The notes: a model not told the origin generated them from the sequence alone. A stretch of DNA of 64,000 nucleotides from an uncultured Saccharophagus sp. (GCA_937920545.1 CAKZUG010000002.1:62001-126000); one strand, 5' to 3'; shown: positions 27,674-35,448, counted from the stretch's first letter. Numbers and translations are program-made.

Positions 27674-28423
27674 TTATTTAGCTGCGACATTGCGTGCGCT
27701 ATTGCGCTCGTCGTAATTGACCACGGCCAAATAGCCAGCTGTATGCGGTTTGCCATTGGCAAAGGCAGGAATAAAGCGCGATTCTTTTAAAGTATTTTTC
27801 ACGAGTTTTGCATCACGTTTTTTGCCTTTTTCGATATCTAATGAACGTACAGTAACTGGCTTGCCTTCTTTGTTGACCATGGCGGCAAAGCGCGATAAAC
27901 CTGCATCGGCTAAAAAGGGTGTGCCATACGTTGCAGATTGCTGGCTATAGGTTTCTTGCCAGTCTGCAATATCTAAACGTTCCTGTGGGGCAAAATATTT
28001 CACACCTAAACGTGCTTGCATGCTGCCTAAGTTAGGGAGAACCGTCACGGTTACGTTATCAAACTCACCGGTAAATACCACGCGGTAATGCATACGCACG
28101 GGCACGGCTTGGTTATTCACCTGGGCTGGGCTAAAACTCAGTTTTTCAATGGCGGCTTCTGTTAATACTTCAACGTGGTAATTATCGTGTGTGTCATGGC
28201 ACGACGAGTTTTGCGCTTTACCCTGCACGTTAATATCGCTTTGGCAGTACATAACGGGTAAAGGTGTCGCCGAGGTAAAAATATACGGTTTGGCAACTAA
28301 TGTGCTGAGTTGGTCACCCGTAAAGGCAAAGTTAGCGGGCTTAAAGGTATCGGCCGCAAATGCAGGTGCAGTCAGTAAGGTGGTAACAAGTAATGAGCTT
28401 ATATATTTAAGTGAGATTTTCAT
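27674..28423 (-). CDS. periplasmic protein with two TonB C-terminal-like segments
   Basis: 249 residues with a cleavable signal peptide (ends AFA|ADTF), and thus no inner-membrane anchor or proline-rich stalk as in true TonB. Two segments resemble the TonB C-terminal pattern. The first, near 85-120, is VLTEAAIEKLSFSPAQVNNQAVPVRMHYRVVF. The second, at 180-240, is FAAMVNKEGKPVTVRSLDIEKG...ESRFIPAFANGKPHTAGYLAVVNY. AGGAGA precedes the ATG. It is convergent with the TonB receptor and probably works with it, but it could not transduce energy alone. Confidence is fair for the fold and low for the role. Confidence 0.6.
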   Translation of the reverse strand: MKISLKYISSLLVTTLLTAPAFAADTFKPANFAFTGDQLSTLVAKPYIFTSATPLPVMYCQSDINVQGKAQNSSCHDTHDNYHVEVLTEAAIEKLSFSPAQVNNQAVPVRMHYRVVFTGEFDNVTVTVLPNLGSMQARLGVKYFAPQERLDIADWQETYSQQSATYGTPFLADAGLSRFAAMVNKEGKPVTVRSLDIEKGKKRDAKLVKNTLKESRFIPAFANGKPHTAGYLAVVNYDERNSARNVAAK

Positions 28424-28450
28424 GGTGTTCTCCTATTCTTTTTCTATATT

Positions 28451-28480
28451 TATTTTTCTGTATTTTTCTGTATTTTTCTG
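28451..28480. repeat. three tandem copies of a 10-bp repeat
   Basis: TATTTTTCTG occurs three times in perfect tandem, just upstream (about 30 bases) of the TonB-C-like gene on the minus strand. The period of 10 rules out an 11-bp PhoB array. It may be a slippage-prone spacer. Confidence 0.85.
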
Positions 28481-28621
28481 TATTTGATGTTTTGTATGCA
28501 CTGTTCTAAATGTGTATCTGCGATACTGGCAATACGATATGGGCAATGTGATAGTCAGAATCTAACTGAGAGCATCATTTTATTAAGGTTAAGTGTAAAC
28601 AATTACATACTATCTGAGTCA

Positions 28622-28653
28622 TTGTCATAAAATTGTCATGCAGGTGTGCTAAT
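28622..28653 (+). promoter_or_regulatory. orphan Pho box facing right
   Basis: TTGTCAT-AAAA-TTGTCAT (28622-28639) is a two-heptamer Pho box, with identical heptamers and an all-A spacer. A possible -10, GCTAAT, sits at 28648-28653. The orientation predicts rightward transcription, yet no plus-strand protein gene starts in the next 3 kb. Confidence 0.7.
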
Positions 28654-28659
28654 GCTTAA

Positions 28660-28731
28660 TATCAATTTAGCATGCAAGTCGCATAGTAATGTTACAGGTG
28701 TATGACAATTAATCATTTATTGTCATTTTTT
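28660..28731 (+). ncRNA. candidate PhoB-controlled small RNA
   Basis: The stretch just after the orphan Pho box would give a transcript of about 70 bases. It contains a short hairpin (AATGCT with AGCAT across an AT-rich loop) and ends in ATGACAAT-loop-ATTGTCAT (28702-28726) followed by T6, a terminator-like end. ORFs inside are no longer than about seven codons. The stem is AT-rich, so termination may be weak. This is a prediction from layout only. Confidence 0.4.
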
Positions 28732-28922
28732 ATACATAGAAGTGGTATTTACACATAATGTTATAAGTGGTGAGGGGTTATGAGAGGGGTAATAAGGGTG
28801 CGGGCTTGTATTGGTGGCAGGTATTCGCTGAGGTAATCACCGTTGTTTGGTCGCAACCAGCCTTGTTATGGCAGTAAATTAGCAACAATTTATTGTGAGT
28901 CAGCATTGTGCTTTCGCTGCTT

Positions 28923-29555
28923 TCACTTGTTAACTGTGCCGAGCTTTACAGTGCTAATCATATGCATTCCCATAAACGCCACTGCACCACTTATCGCGCC
29001 GTAAAGGTGACCATCAATAATCACATTGGCCTGTATCGCAGATGCTAGCTCAGTGCTTGGCCCCTTATATTGCTCGTAAGATACTTTAGCGATCACTCCC
29101 ACCGCAAGTAACCAGCCAAGCATAAGCTTATTAAGGGCTTCTTTGACACCGTAATACAGCAATAAGCCGTGCAGCACACCCGATAAGCCCACGTAGTGCG
29201 GTATCTGCGGTGAGAAAATAGATAGCATGCCCAAGCAACCTAACGCTGTGATGCTAAATACGCTGAGGTACTCTTTGGGTGCGTAATACTGTTTATGTAA
29301 TAAAAACGCAATCCACAGTGCCGCTAAGTTCATGGCCAAGTGCGTAAGGTTAGTATGTAAAAAATGCGCCGTAAAAAGCCGCCAAACTTCACCTTGTTGA
29401 ACACTTGTTTGGTAATACGCAAGTGCAGGTGTATCTAATGGAAACGCCAATACAGCTAGCAGGCTGATGCATACTACAGGCAGTGCAGGGTAAATATGCC
29501 TGCAGTATCTATGCTTAGAGTATCTATGTCTGGTGAGTTTTTTACGCAGCGACAT
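28923..29555 (-). CDS. rrtA: rhombosortase
   Basis: Intramembrane serine protease of the rhomboid superfamily, 211 residues. The catalytic Ser125 lies in GLSGVLHG and the catalytic His183 in DGHLYG, the patterns of rhombosortases that process GlyGly-CTERM sorting tails. Rhomboid-type FTAHFLHTNLTHLAMNLAALW is also present. The ATG overlaps the stop of the yjfC-like gene by one base (TGATG), so it is translated as the last gene of that operon. No clear GlyGly-CTERM substrate is encoded in this window. Confidence 0.85.
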   Translation of the reverse strand: MSLRKKLTRHRYSKHRYCRHIYPALPVVCISLLAVLAFPLDTPALAYYQTSVQQGEVWRLFTAHFLHTNLTHLAMNLAALWIAFLLHKQYYAPKEYLSVFSITALGCLGMLSIFSPQIPHYVGLSGVLHGLLLYYGVKEALNKLMLGWLLAVGVIAKVSYEQYKGPSTELASAIQANVIIDGHLYGAISGAVAFMGMHMISTVKLGTVNK

Positions 29556-30721
29556 CACAAAATAATATGCGGTAAAAATTGACTGGAATCTTGCGTAATA
29601 AGGCTGTTGTCTTCACGTATCGATAACCCAGCGGCTTCGTCGTTTACGAGCCAACTGCCTATAAGCGTGTAGCTGTTATTAAATTTAGGCAGGGTATGTA
29701 ATTGTTGATACACGTAGCCTTCTTCGCCATAGGGGCCATGCGATGCTGCGAGTTCGGTTGCGTTTTTACTAATAGAAATATTGGCCCCTTCACGTGAAAA
29801 AATAGGTTTTTTCACAATACCTTTATCGCTTACAAGCTTGCTCATATCTTTTTGAAAATACGCCGGCAGCAAATTAGGGTGGTTTTCAAAGAGTTGCCAC
29901 AACATAGGCAACAGCGCTTTATTCGAAATAATACTTTTCCACGGTGGCTCTAAAAAACGCACCTTGCTGCTGTTTAAATGTTGGCCGTATTCTTCATCAA
30001 ACATAAATTCCCACGGGTATAATTTAAACAGCCATGTGATTTCATGATCGTTTACATCACTAAACGTGTTTTTATCCGATAGGCCAATGTCTTCTACAAA
30101 CACAAAATCGGTATCGAGTTTGGCAAAATCAGCGCAGTCTTGTAAATACTGAACCGTGCCTCTGTCTTCTTCGGTATCTTTGCAGCAGCTAAAGTGCAGT
30201 GTACGGTCGGGGGTTAAGAACTGTAAATCATGAAAGCGATTAACGAGTTTCTCTTGCAGCGAATTAAACTGGTCCGCCGTGCGGGGCAGTGCGCCGCTAT
30301 TGACGTTATCTTCTAGCCATAACCATTGCCAAAAGCCTGTTTCGTATATGCTGGTGGGGGTGTCGGCATTGTTTTCGAGCAGCTTGGCAGGCCCTTTGCC
30401 GTTATATGAAAAGTCGAGGCGCGAATATAAACTTGGGTCGCCATTTTTAAAACTATTTCGTACCACATCCCATGCGTGTTCAGGGATGCAAAATTGCTCG
30501 AGCAGCTCTTCACTTTGGGTGACGTGTTCAACCACCTCAAGACACATTTGGTGTATCTCTTCGGTGGGATCTTCGATATCTTTTTCGATTTGCTCAAGGC
30601 TAAACTGATAATAAGCCGACTCATTCCAGTATTTTTCACCATACAATGTATGAAATTTAAAACCAAATTCATCGGCTTGTTCTTGCCAATTTGGGCGCTC
30701 GTTAATTGGCATTCTTATCAT
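29555..30721 (-). CDS. yjfC: glutathionylspermidine synthase-like ATP-grasp protein (YjfC/YgiC)
   Basis: 388 residues. It aligns with E. coli YgiC/YjfC from INERPNWQEQADEFGFKFHTLYGEKYWNESAYY. ATP-grasp features include ENNADTPTSIYETGFWQW, FKLYPWEFMFDEEYG, EPPWKSIISNKALLPMLW and KPIFSREGANISI. The amidase half of the bifunctional Gsp enzyme is absent, as is normal for this subfamily. It ligates an amine or peptide to an unknown partner. The stop is shared with the rhombosortase start, and the gene follows yjfM within 3 bases. Confidence 0.9.
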   Translation of the reverse strand: MIRMPINERPNWQEQADEFGFKFHTLYGEKYWNESAYYQFSLEQIEKDIEDPTEEIHQMCLEVVEHVTQSEELLEQFCIPEHAWDVVRNSFKNGDPSLYSRLDFSYNGKGPAKLLENNADTPTSIYETGFWQWLWLEDNVNSGALPRTADQFNSLQEKLVNRFHDLQFLTPDRTLHFSCCKDTEEDRGTVQYLQDCADFAKLDTDFVFVEDIGLSDKNTFSDVNDHEITWLFKLYPWEFMFDEEYGQHLNSSKVRFLEPPWKSIISNKALLPMLWQLFENHPNLLPAYFQKDMSKLVSDKGIVKKPIFSREGANISISKNATELAASHGPYGEEGYVYQQLHTLPKFNNSYTLIGSWLVNDEAAGLSIREDNSLITQDSSQFLPHIIL

Positions 30722-30724
30722 AAT

Positions 30725-31330
30725 TTAGCCGCCCCAGCCTCGGCTTGAGCCACCACCGCCCCAGCTAGATTTGGCCGATGCTTTCGAGCCAAAGCCACCA
30801 CGTGAAATGGTTTTTTTCACGGTAGGGGCTTTTTTAGTGAGGGTATCTTTTGAAACGTGGAATGTCCCACGGCCGTTGCGCGACAGTATCGAACCATTAC
30901 TTGTCATAATGCGGTCGCGGTAATTTGAGCGGCTACCACGGTAAGTATAAACAGGGTTGTAATGACGCCTACCGCTATTTAATAACTCACTTAATAAAAA
31001 GCCCGTCATAAGCGGCATAAAAAAGCCCGAGCTAGTTTGCTGACCACAATTACGGTAGCCAAATTCAGCTTCACACTCACGCTGGTTTGAATACTTAGGG
31101 GCGACACGTTCCGATTCTTCAAGGGCTTTTTTGTAAGCGACCTCGCATTCTTGAATCGTCAGCGTGGTTTCTTCTACACACTGCTCGGGGTTTTTAATGA
31201 CTTTTGCTTCTTGTGTATTACTGCCACAAGCTGCAAGCGATGCCACAACACCTAAGTAGAGTGGGCGCAGTAAAAACGTAGAACGGCTTTTTTTCATTCT
31301 GAAAATATTAATATTCGATGAGCGTTTCAT
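30725..31330 (-). CDS. yjfM: DUF1190 family protein (YjfM/YgiB)
   Basis: 201 residues. The N-terminus MKRSSNINIFRMKKSR matches the E. coli YjfM pattern, which supports the long start. The hydrophobic segment VVASLAACGS includes a lipobox-like Cys. Conserved Cys-containing stretches (EQCVEETTLTIQECEVAYKKALEESERVAPKY, ECEAEFGYRNCGQQ) follow. The tail is rich in Gly, Ser and Trp (SSWGGGGSSRGWGG), as in the family. Function unknown; part of the yjf operon. Confidence 0.88.
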   Translation of the reverse strand: MKRSSNINIFRMKKSRSTFLLRPLYLGVVASLAACGSNTQEAKVIKNPEQCVEETTLTIQECEVAYKKALEESERVAPKYSNQRECEAEFGYRNCGQQTSSGFFMPLMTGFLLSELLNSGRRHYNPVYTYRGSRSNYRDRIMTSNGSILSRNGRGTFHVSKDTLTKKAPTVKKTISRGGFGSKASAKSSWGGGGSSRGWGG

Positions 31331-31340
31331 GGTGTGCTCC

Positions 31341-31751
31341 TTAGTACGTCATGCATGCGGCGTTTAAAAGGCCCACTGCAATGCTTACGGCAGCCAGAAT
31401 TAAACCTGCACTCACTTCTTTTTGCTCGATACGCTGAACAATTAACGGCATAAAAATAAAGCGCACAATAGCAAAGGCAAAGGTTTGCGCAACCAGTGCC
31501 ACAATAGCCCAAATAATAAAGTCAATAAACGAGACCGAGTTGCTAATTACGCCTGATAGCGCAATAGAAAAACCAATAATACTGCCGCCAAACCCAATAG
31601 CGGCTGCGGTATTCTTGTCTTCTTTTATGAGTTTCCATTCGTCGTGCGGCGTGACTAACGAATACATAAATTTAAAAATAATAAGCGCGGCCAATGCGCC
31701 AATAAAGTAAGCGCTAAAGCTGATGAGTGAGCTAATAAGTGCGTTTTCCAT
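31341..31751 (-). CDS. yjfL: DUF350 membrane protein YjfL
   Basis: 136 residues with four membrane helices. It matches E. coli YjfL in FSAYFIGALAALIIFKFMYSLVTPHDEWKLIKEDKNTAAAIGFGG and in the C-terminal NAACMTY. Gly-rich helices are typical of DUF350. Function unknown. It is placed between yjfM and yjfK, as in the enterobacterial operon. Confidence 0.9.
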   Translation of the reverse strand: MENALISSLISFSAYFIGALAALIIFKFMYSLVTPHDEWKLIKEDKNTAAAIGFGGSIIGFSIALSGVISNSVSFIDFIIWAIVALVAQTFAFAIVRFIFMPLIVQRIEQKEVSAGLILAAVSIAVGLLNAACMTY

Positions 31752-31909
31752 AATGAGCCTATTTAAGTAATCAGTTGAAATGGTAAGTGAGCGTAGTTTT
31801 TTAAATCAACAAGTTAAGTTAATCAGTTAAGGTGTAAATTAAAGCTGTAGTTGAGATTTTAGCTTAAAAAAAGTTGTAAAAATATTGCCTGCAATAAAGC
31901 CTTACCGTA

Positions 31910-32563
31910 CTAACCATGAATAGTGATTTGGCTAGCTGAAAGCGTAATACCAGTGCTAATGACTAAGCAGCGATTCAAATTGCCGGGCGGTGATTCGGTT
32001 TCTTCGGCAGATAAGAACAGTGATTCAAATAAATCATTTGAAATAGCCCGTTCAAATAACATGGTAAATTGATCTGTTTGCGATGTGCTGCCTTCATCGT
32101 CATGTGTTGTTTCATGCATATGAACAGGGTTATGGTAGTCGCCCTGAGCGGTCCATACGCGATCAAAGTTTTGATTCTCTAGCGTGTAGTGAGGCATGCC
32201 TATTTTTTCATTGAGCAGTGTCTCCCAATCGTTTTGATTGCTAACATCCAATGTGTCAAAGTAATGATAAAGCTTAACATCAATAACGTGTTCATCGTTT
32301 TTCCCGCCTTGGCTGACTACCTGTAAAAAGCCTTCATCGTCGGTATAAAAACGAAAAATATACGTGTCGTCTAGCTCCACAACACCCGCAGCTTGAATAA
32401 TTTGCGTTGGCGCAATGTTATGGGTAATGAGTTGATTTTCACATAAACGCAATAAAAGTGCATCCACTTCAAAGCTATGGCCAATCCGTAAACCTAAAAT
32501 ACTGGGGGCGTTTTCAGTAAGATTTTTTTCGGGTTCTTTTTTGCCAAATAATGATTTAAACAT
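31910..32563 (-). CDS. yjfK: DUF2491 family protein YjfK
   Basis: Cytoplasmic protein of 217 residues from the ATG at 32563. It begins MFKSLFGKKEPE, the usual start of YjfK proteins. A longer frame to 32638 would run into the channel gene. The central part (GHSFEVDALLLRLCENQLITHN, FRFYTDDEGFLQVV) is typical of DUF2491. Function unknown; conserved neighbour of yjfJ and yjfL. A 158-base gap separates it from yjfL. Confidence 0.85.
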   Translation of the reverse strand: MFKSLFGKKEPEKNLTENAPSILGLRIGHSFEVDALLLRLCENQLITHNIAPTQIIQAAGVVELDDTYIFRFYTDDEGFLQVVSQGGKNDEHVIDVKLYHYFDTLDVSNQNDWETLLNEKIGMPHYTLENQNFDRVWTAQGDYHNPVHMHETTHDDEGSTSQTDQFTMLFERAISNDLFESLFLSAEETESPPGNLNRCLVISTGITLSASQITIHG

Positions 32564-32573
32564 AATTACAGTC

Positions 32574-33635
32574 TCATTGGTTTGCAAAGCATTTTTGTGG
32601 TGGCAGCCTGTCTGAGGCAATATAAAAAAGCGTGTCACCTTTTACTAGCGGGTAATCTAATGCTGGGTTAAGATCGATGCGGTTACTTTCTTTTTGTTTG
32701 ATCGCGATAATAGTCGCTTTGAACTCGCTTTTGAAACGCGCGAAGACATCACTTAATGTTATGTCTTCGCCTTCGTATTTAACGCTGTATTGCGTCATGC
32801 CGTAGGTGCTATCTAAGAGTTGCTTATGCAATGCGCTTGAGCCTGGGTCAACAGCCGATTTTGCCAGCATTTCGACGCCCACAGACGGTACGCACTCAAC
32901 AGATGGGCAATGCGTTTTGAGTAAGTCGGCCACGGTTTCGTCATTAAAGTAGGCGGTAATGTGGGCCTCATGATTATGTTTTTGACAAAATAATGCGGTT
33001 GTTAATGTCACATCATCTTGCGGTGTGTCGATAATAATGCGTTTGGCTTGGCGTAAATTCGTGCGGCGCATGCCTTCCTCATGGGAGAAATGCTCAGTTT
33101 TTACAAAGTCAATTTGGCCAGGAAGGGGGTTTTCCATTTCTTTAGATACACATAAAACAATATCGTGTTGTGACCCCTCTGTTTTAGCGCGCAGTAAATC
33201 AATTAGCCGTAATGTACGTGAATCGTTCCAGCCAATAATAATGGTGTGGTTAACGTTTTGTAGCATGCGTAAGCCCCGTTTGCCTTTGAGGATAAGTTCA
33301 GATAAGTAAAAGCCGACTTTTGCCAAAATAATGGCAAACATGGTTAGGCCAAGTGGAATAACCCAAATACTCACAAGCCATTTACCTAGCGGGGTGACAG
33401 GCGATAAGTCACCGTAGCCCACCGTCGAACTTGTAACAATCAGCCAATAAAAAAAATTAGCAGGGTGAGTTAGCTCGGTCTCACGGGCAATAAGCATCAG
33501 CGCATAGCTGCTTAACGCATAAGCTGCGAGCATCAAAAGTGTGGTAGTGAGATTCGCTTTTAAAAAAAACGCCCCCAATAGGCGGCGTAGTTTTACTTTA
33601 AACAAAACATGTTCCTTTTTGTGTTGTAAAAGCAA
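32574..33635 (-). CDS. potassium channel protein with RCK domain
   Basis: 353 residues. Two membrane helices flank a pore loop with the potassium selectivity signature TVGYGD (in SSTVGYGDLSPVTPLGKW). A cytoplasmic TrkA-N/RCK domain follows (HTIIIGWNDSRTLRLIDLLRA), then a C-terminal TrkA-C-like segment (LDYPLVKGDTLFYIASDR). It is a two-helix Kch-like channel. It sits inside the yjf operon between yjfJ and yjfK, a gene not present there in E. coli. Confidence 0.9.
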   Translation of the reverse strand: MLLQHKKEHVLFKVKLRRLLGAFFLKANLTTTLLMLAAYALSSYALMLIARETELTHPANFFYWLIVTSSTVGYGDLSPVTPLGKWLVSIWVIPLGLTMFAIILAKVGFYLSELILKGKRGLRMLQNVNHTIIIGWNDSRTLRLIDLLRAKTEGSQHDIVLCVSKEMENPLPGQIDFVKTEHFSHEEGMRRTNLRQAKRIIIDTPQDDVTLTTALFCQKHNHEAHITAYFNDETVADLLKTHCPSVECVPSVGVEMLAKSAVDPGSSALHKQLLDSTYGMTQYSVKYEGEDITLSDVFARFKSEFKATIIAIKQKESNRIDLNPALDYPLVKGDTLFYIASDRLPPQKCFANQ

Positions 33636-33808
33636 CGTGATTTCACGCTTGGTAATAAACGTTAATAATAGATTTGGTTTTGCAGAAGATGCAATCTATT
33701 GTGAATCAATATTGCCCGTAACTAGCCGTTTATTTTGCACGGCAATAGCAATGATTACAATCACTAAGGTGCCTCTCTACTATTAAAGCAGTATATAAGA
33801 AGGGCGTT

Positions 33809-33833
33809 AACCCCATGGCTAGGCCATGAGGTT
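33809..33833 (-). other. hairpin in the yjfJ-channel gap
   Basis: CATGGC-TAG-GCCATG, extended by AACC/GGTT with one mismatch, lies in the 234-base gap between yjfJ and the potassium channel gene. No T run follows on the minus strand, so processing or attenuation is more likely than termination. The rest of the gap is featureless. Confidence 0.4.
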
Positions 33834-33869
33834 CTGGTGATTTAAAAGTATCAATGTTTGATTAAGCGC

Positions 33870-34559
33870 TTACTTTTTGGCTTTTAGTAGGGCATCAAGT
33901 TTTGCTTTACCCGATACGTTGCCACTGCCAGAAAGGCCCGCTTGTTTTAACCTAGCTTCTAAGTCAGAGCCGCTTTCTTCGTCGGCAAGTTCAGCGGCGG
34001 CATCCAGCTCCGCACTACGTTCTTGCTGCTTTTGCTTGATTCTATCTAGGCTGCTTAACGCCGTTTTAACTTTGCTGTTTGCACCCATGTGTCTTGATGA
34101 CACGGCAACCTGCGCCTTTTGTACTGATTCAGTTGCTTTAACCTGATCAATTTGCTGTTCCATTTTACGCACATTGGTTTTCGCTTTGGCAATGTTCGAT
34201 TTAAGCGTTTGTTCCGACTTAATATACGAGTCGTAAATGGTCTGCTCTGTATCAAGCGAGGCTTCTAGTTCGGCGACTTTGTCGGCACATTCAATAGCCA
34301 GTGCTTCATTGCCTTGTTCGCTCGCGGCAATCGCGTGGTTGGTGTAGTTTTCAATGTCGGCTTTGTAGCCATTCATTTTGTTTTCAGTGAGCTTGCGCTT
34401 GGCCATGATTTTAGTCAGGTTTTGGTCACAGGCGACAAGTTCTTGTTTGGCTTCACGCATTTCTTGATCCAAAATACGGATGGCTTGGGTATCGGCTACA
34501 GCTTCTGCCGCTTCGTTTACACCGCCTCTTAATGCGGTAAATAGTCTTTTTAAGCTCAT
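33870..34559 (-). CDS. yjfJ: PspA/IM30 family protein YjfJ
   Basis: 229 residues and mostly coiled coil, from MSLKRLFTALRGGVNEAAEAVADTQAIRILDQEMREAKQELVACDQNL onward. This is the PspA/IM30 (ESCRT-III-like) membrane-remodelling fold. The C-terminus has an extra Gly/Ser segment (LKQAGLSGSGNVSGKAKLDALLKAKK), as in YjfJ. It probably binds and stabilises the inner membrane under stress. It begins one base after the yjfI stop. Confidence 0.9.
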   Translation of the reverse strand: MSLKRLFTALRGGVNEAAEAVADTQAIRILDQEMREAKQELVACDQNLTKIMAKRKLTENKMNGYKADIENYTNHAIAASEQGNEALAIECADKVAELEASLDTEQTIYDSYIKSEQTLKSNIAKAKTNVRKMEQQIDQVKATESVQKAQVAVSSRHMGANSKVKTALSSLDRIKQKQQERSAELDAAAELADEESGSDLEARLKQAGLSGSGNVSGKAKLDALLKAKK

Positions 34560-34560
34560 G

Positions 34561-34962
34561 TTATGCTGCCTCTTTATTTAAATACGTTTCGTAAACTTCG
34601 ATAAAATCATCGACATTTTCAAACAGGGTTTCTATCTCTTGTAGTAGTACTTCGGGTTTACTGTTTGCTGATAGCGACCCAAATGCAATGTAGTACTCTT
34701 GACCGCTGATGGCCTTAACGCCAACCGTTGATAGCGGTTGGTAAAGGTGTGTGCGTAGAATAAAAGCATTGAGAGCGTTAGCATCGGCAACATCGCTTAG
34801 TGCAAAAAGCGGCGTTTCTATGACGATCTGTTGCTCCCCTGCATATAAAAAGGCATCAATACCTTCATCGTTAGAAATGCTTAGGCATTCACCTTCGCTT
34901 TCAACTGTCCAGTTTGCGTGCTCTTCTACAAGCGTTTTGACTGACTCTAAATTCCACGACAT
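34561..34962 (-). CDS. yjfI: DUF2170 family protein YjfI
   Basis: 133-residue acidic cytoplasmic protein. It matches the DUF2170/YjfI pattern: EYYIAFGSLSANSKPEVLLQEIETLFENVDDFIEVYETYL near the end and LRTHLYQPLSTVGV in the middle. First gene of the operon yjfI-yjfJ-channel-yjfK-yjfL-yjfM-yjfC-rhombosortase. AGAGGA lies upstream of the ATG. It is divergent from the DUF6471-like gene, and the shared spacer is about 160 bases. Confidence 0.85.
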   Translation of the reverse strand: MSWNLESVKTLVEEHANWTVESEGECLSISNDEGIDAFLYAGEQQIVIETPLFALSDVADANALNAFILRTHLYQPLSTVGVKAISGQEYYIAFGSLSANSKPEVLLQEIETLFENVDDFIEVYETYLNKEAA

Positions 34963-35120
34963 GTTTTATCCTCTGTTATTGGCTAGCCTTGTTTGGCATT
35001 CATCAGTTGCTCAGTGAGTACAAATGTATTATATTTGATACAAATGTCAACATTTATTTTCAATTATCGTTTTTAAAACGTGTTTTAACCCAAGATCCAT
35101 TTAACAATAGGGCAAAAAGT

Positions 35121-35396
35121 ATGAAGCAAGAGCAAAGTGTTCAAAATAAAGCGGCTTTAGCCCCATATAAAAACGCCGTTGTCAGATACATTCGGGCGCG
35201 TATGGTACTTAAGCAAATTAAATATGAGGACCTTGTGAGCGCTTTGCAAGAACGTGGTGTATTTTTAACGGCCAATAATCTAAGAAACCGCGTGAGTAAG
35301 GGGTTGTTTTCGGCCGATATGTTATTGTTACTTATAGATATATTGGATGTACAGGAAGACGCCATGCAGAAAATGCTAGAACAGGTTGGTGACTAG
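35121..35396 (+). CDS. DUF6471-like small protein
   Basis: 91 residues from the ATG at 35121 (MKQEQSVQNK). Upstream in-frame codons read through an AT-rich spacer and are not credible. The sequence VRYIRARMVLKQIKYEDLVSALQERGVFLTANNLRNRVSKGLFSADMLLLLIDILDV resembles DUF6471, a small helix-turn-helix-like fold. It may be a DNA-binding regulator of the divergent yjf operon (inference only). Confidence 0.7.
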   Translation: MKQEQSVQNKAALAPYKNAVVRYIRARMVLKQIKYEDLVSALQERGVFLTANNLRNRVSKGLFSADMLLLLIDILDVQEDAMQKMLEQVGD

Positions 35397-35448
35397 CGTC
35401 ATAAATTGCTACAGTGCGATGCTTTATCGTCTTTGAGTGGGGAGCATC

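Noticed and set aside
28451-28480. Tandem TATTTTTCTG repeat as a PhoB array
   Set aside because: The period is 10 and not 11 bases, and the unit lacks the TCAT core.
28780-28836. 18-codon plus-strand ORF with a GAGGGG at a good distance, downstream of the orphan Pho box
   Set aside because: Too short and strongly basic without any sign of conservation. It also lies beyond the putative terminator. Kept only as a remote option for a Pho-controlled micropeptide.
30725-30790. Gly-rich C-terminus of the DUF1190 protein as a GlyGly-CTERM substrate of the adjacent rhombosortase
   Set aside because: There is no hydrophobic helix or basic tail after the glycine stretch, and such Gly/Ser/Trp tails are normal for the family.
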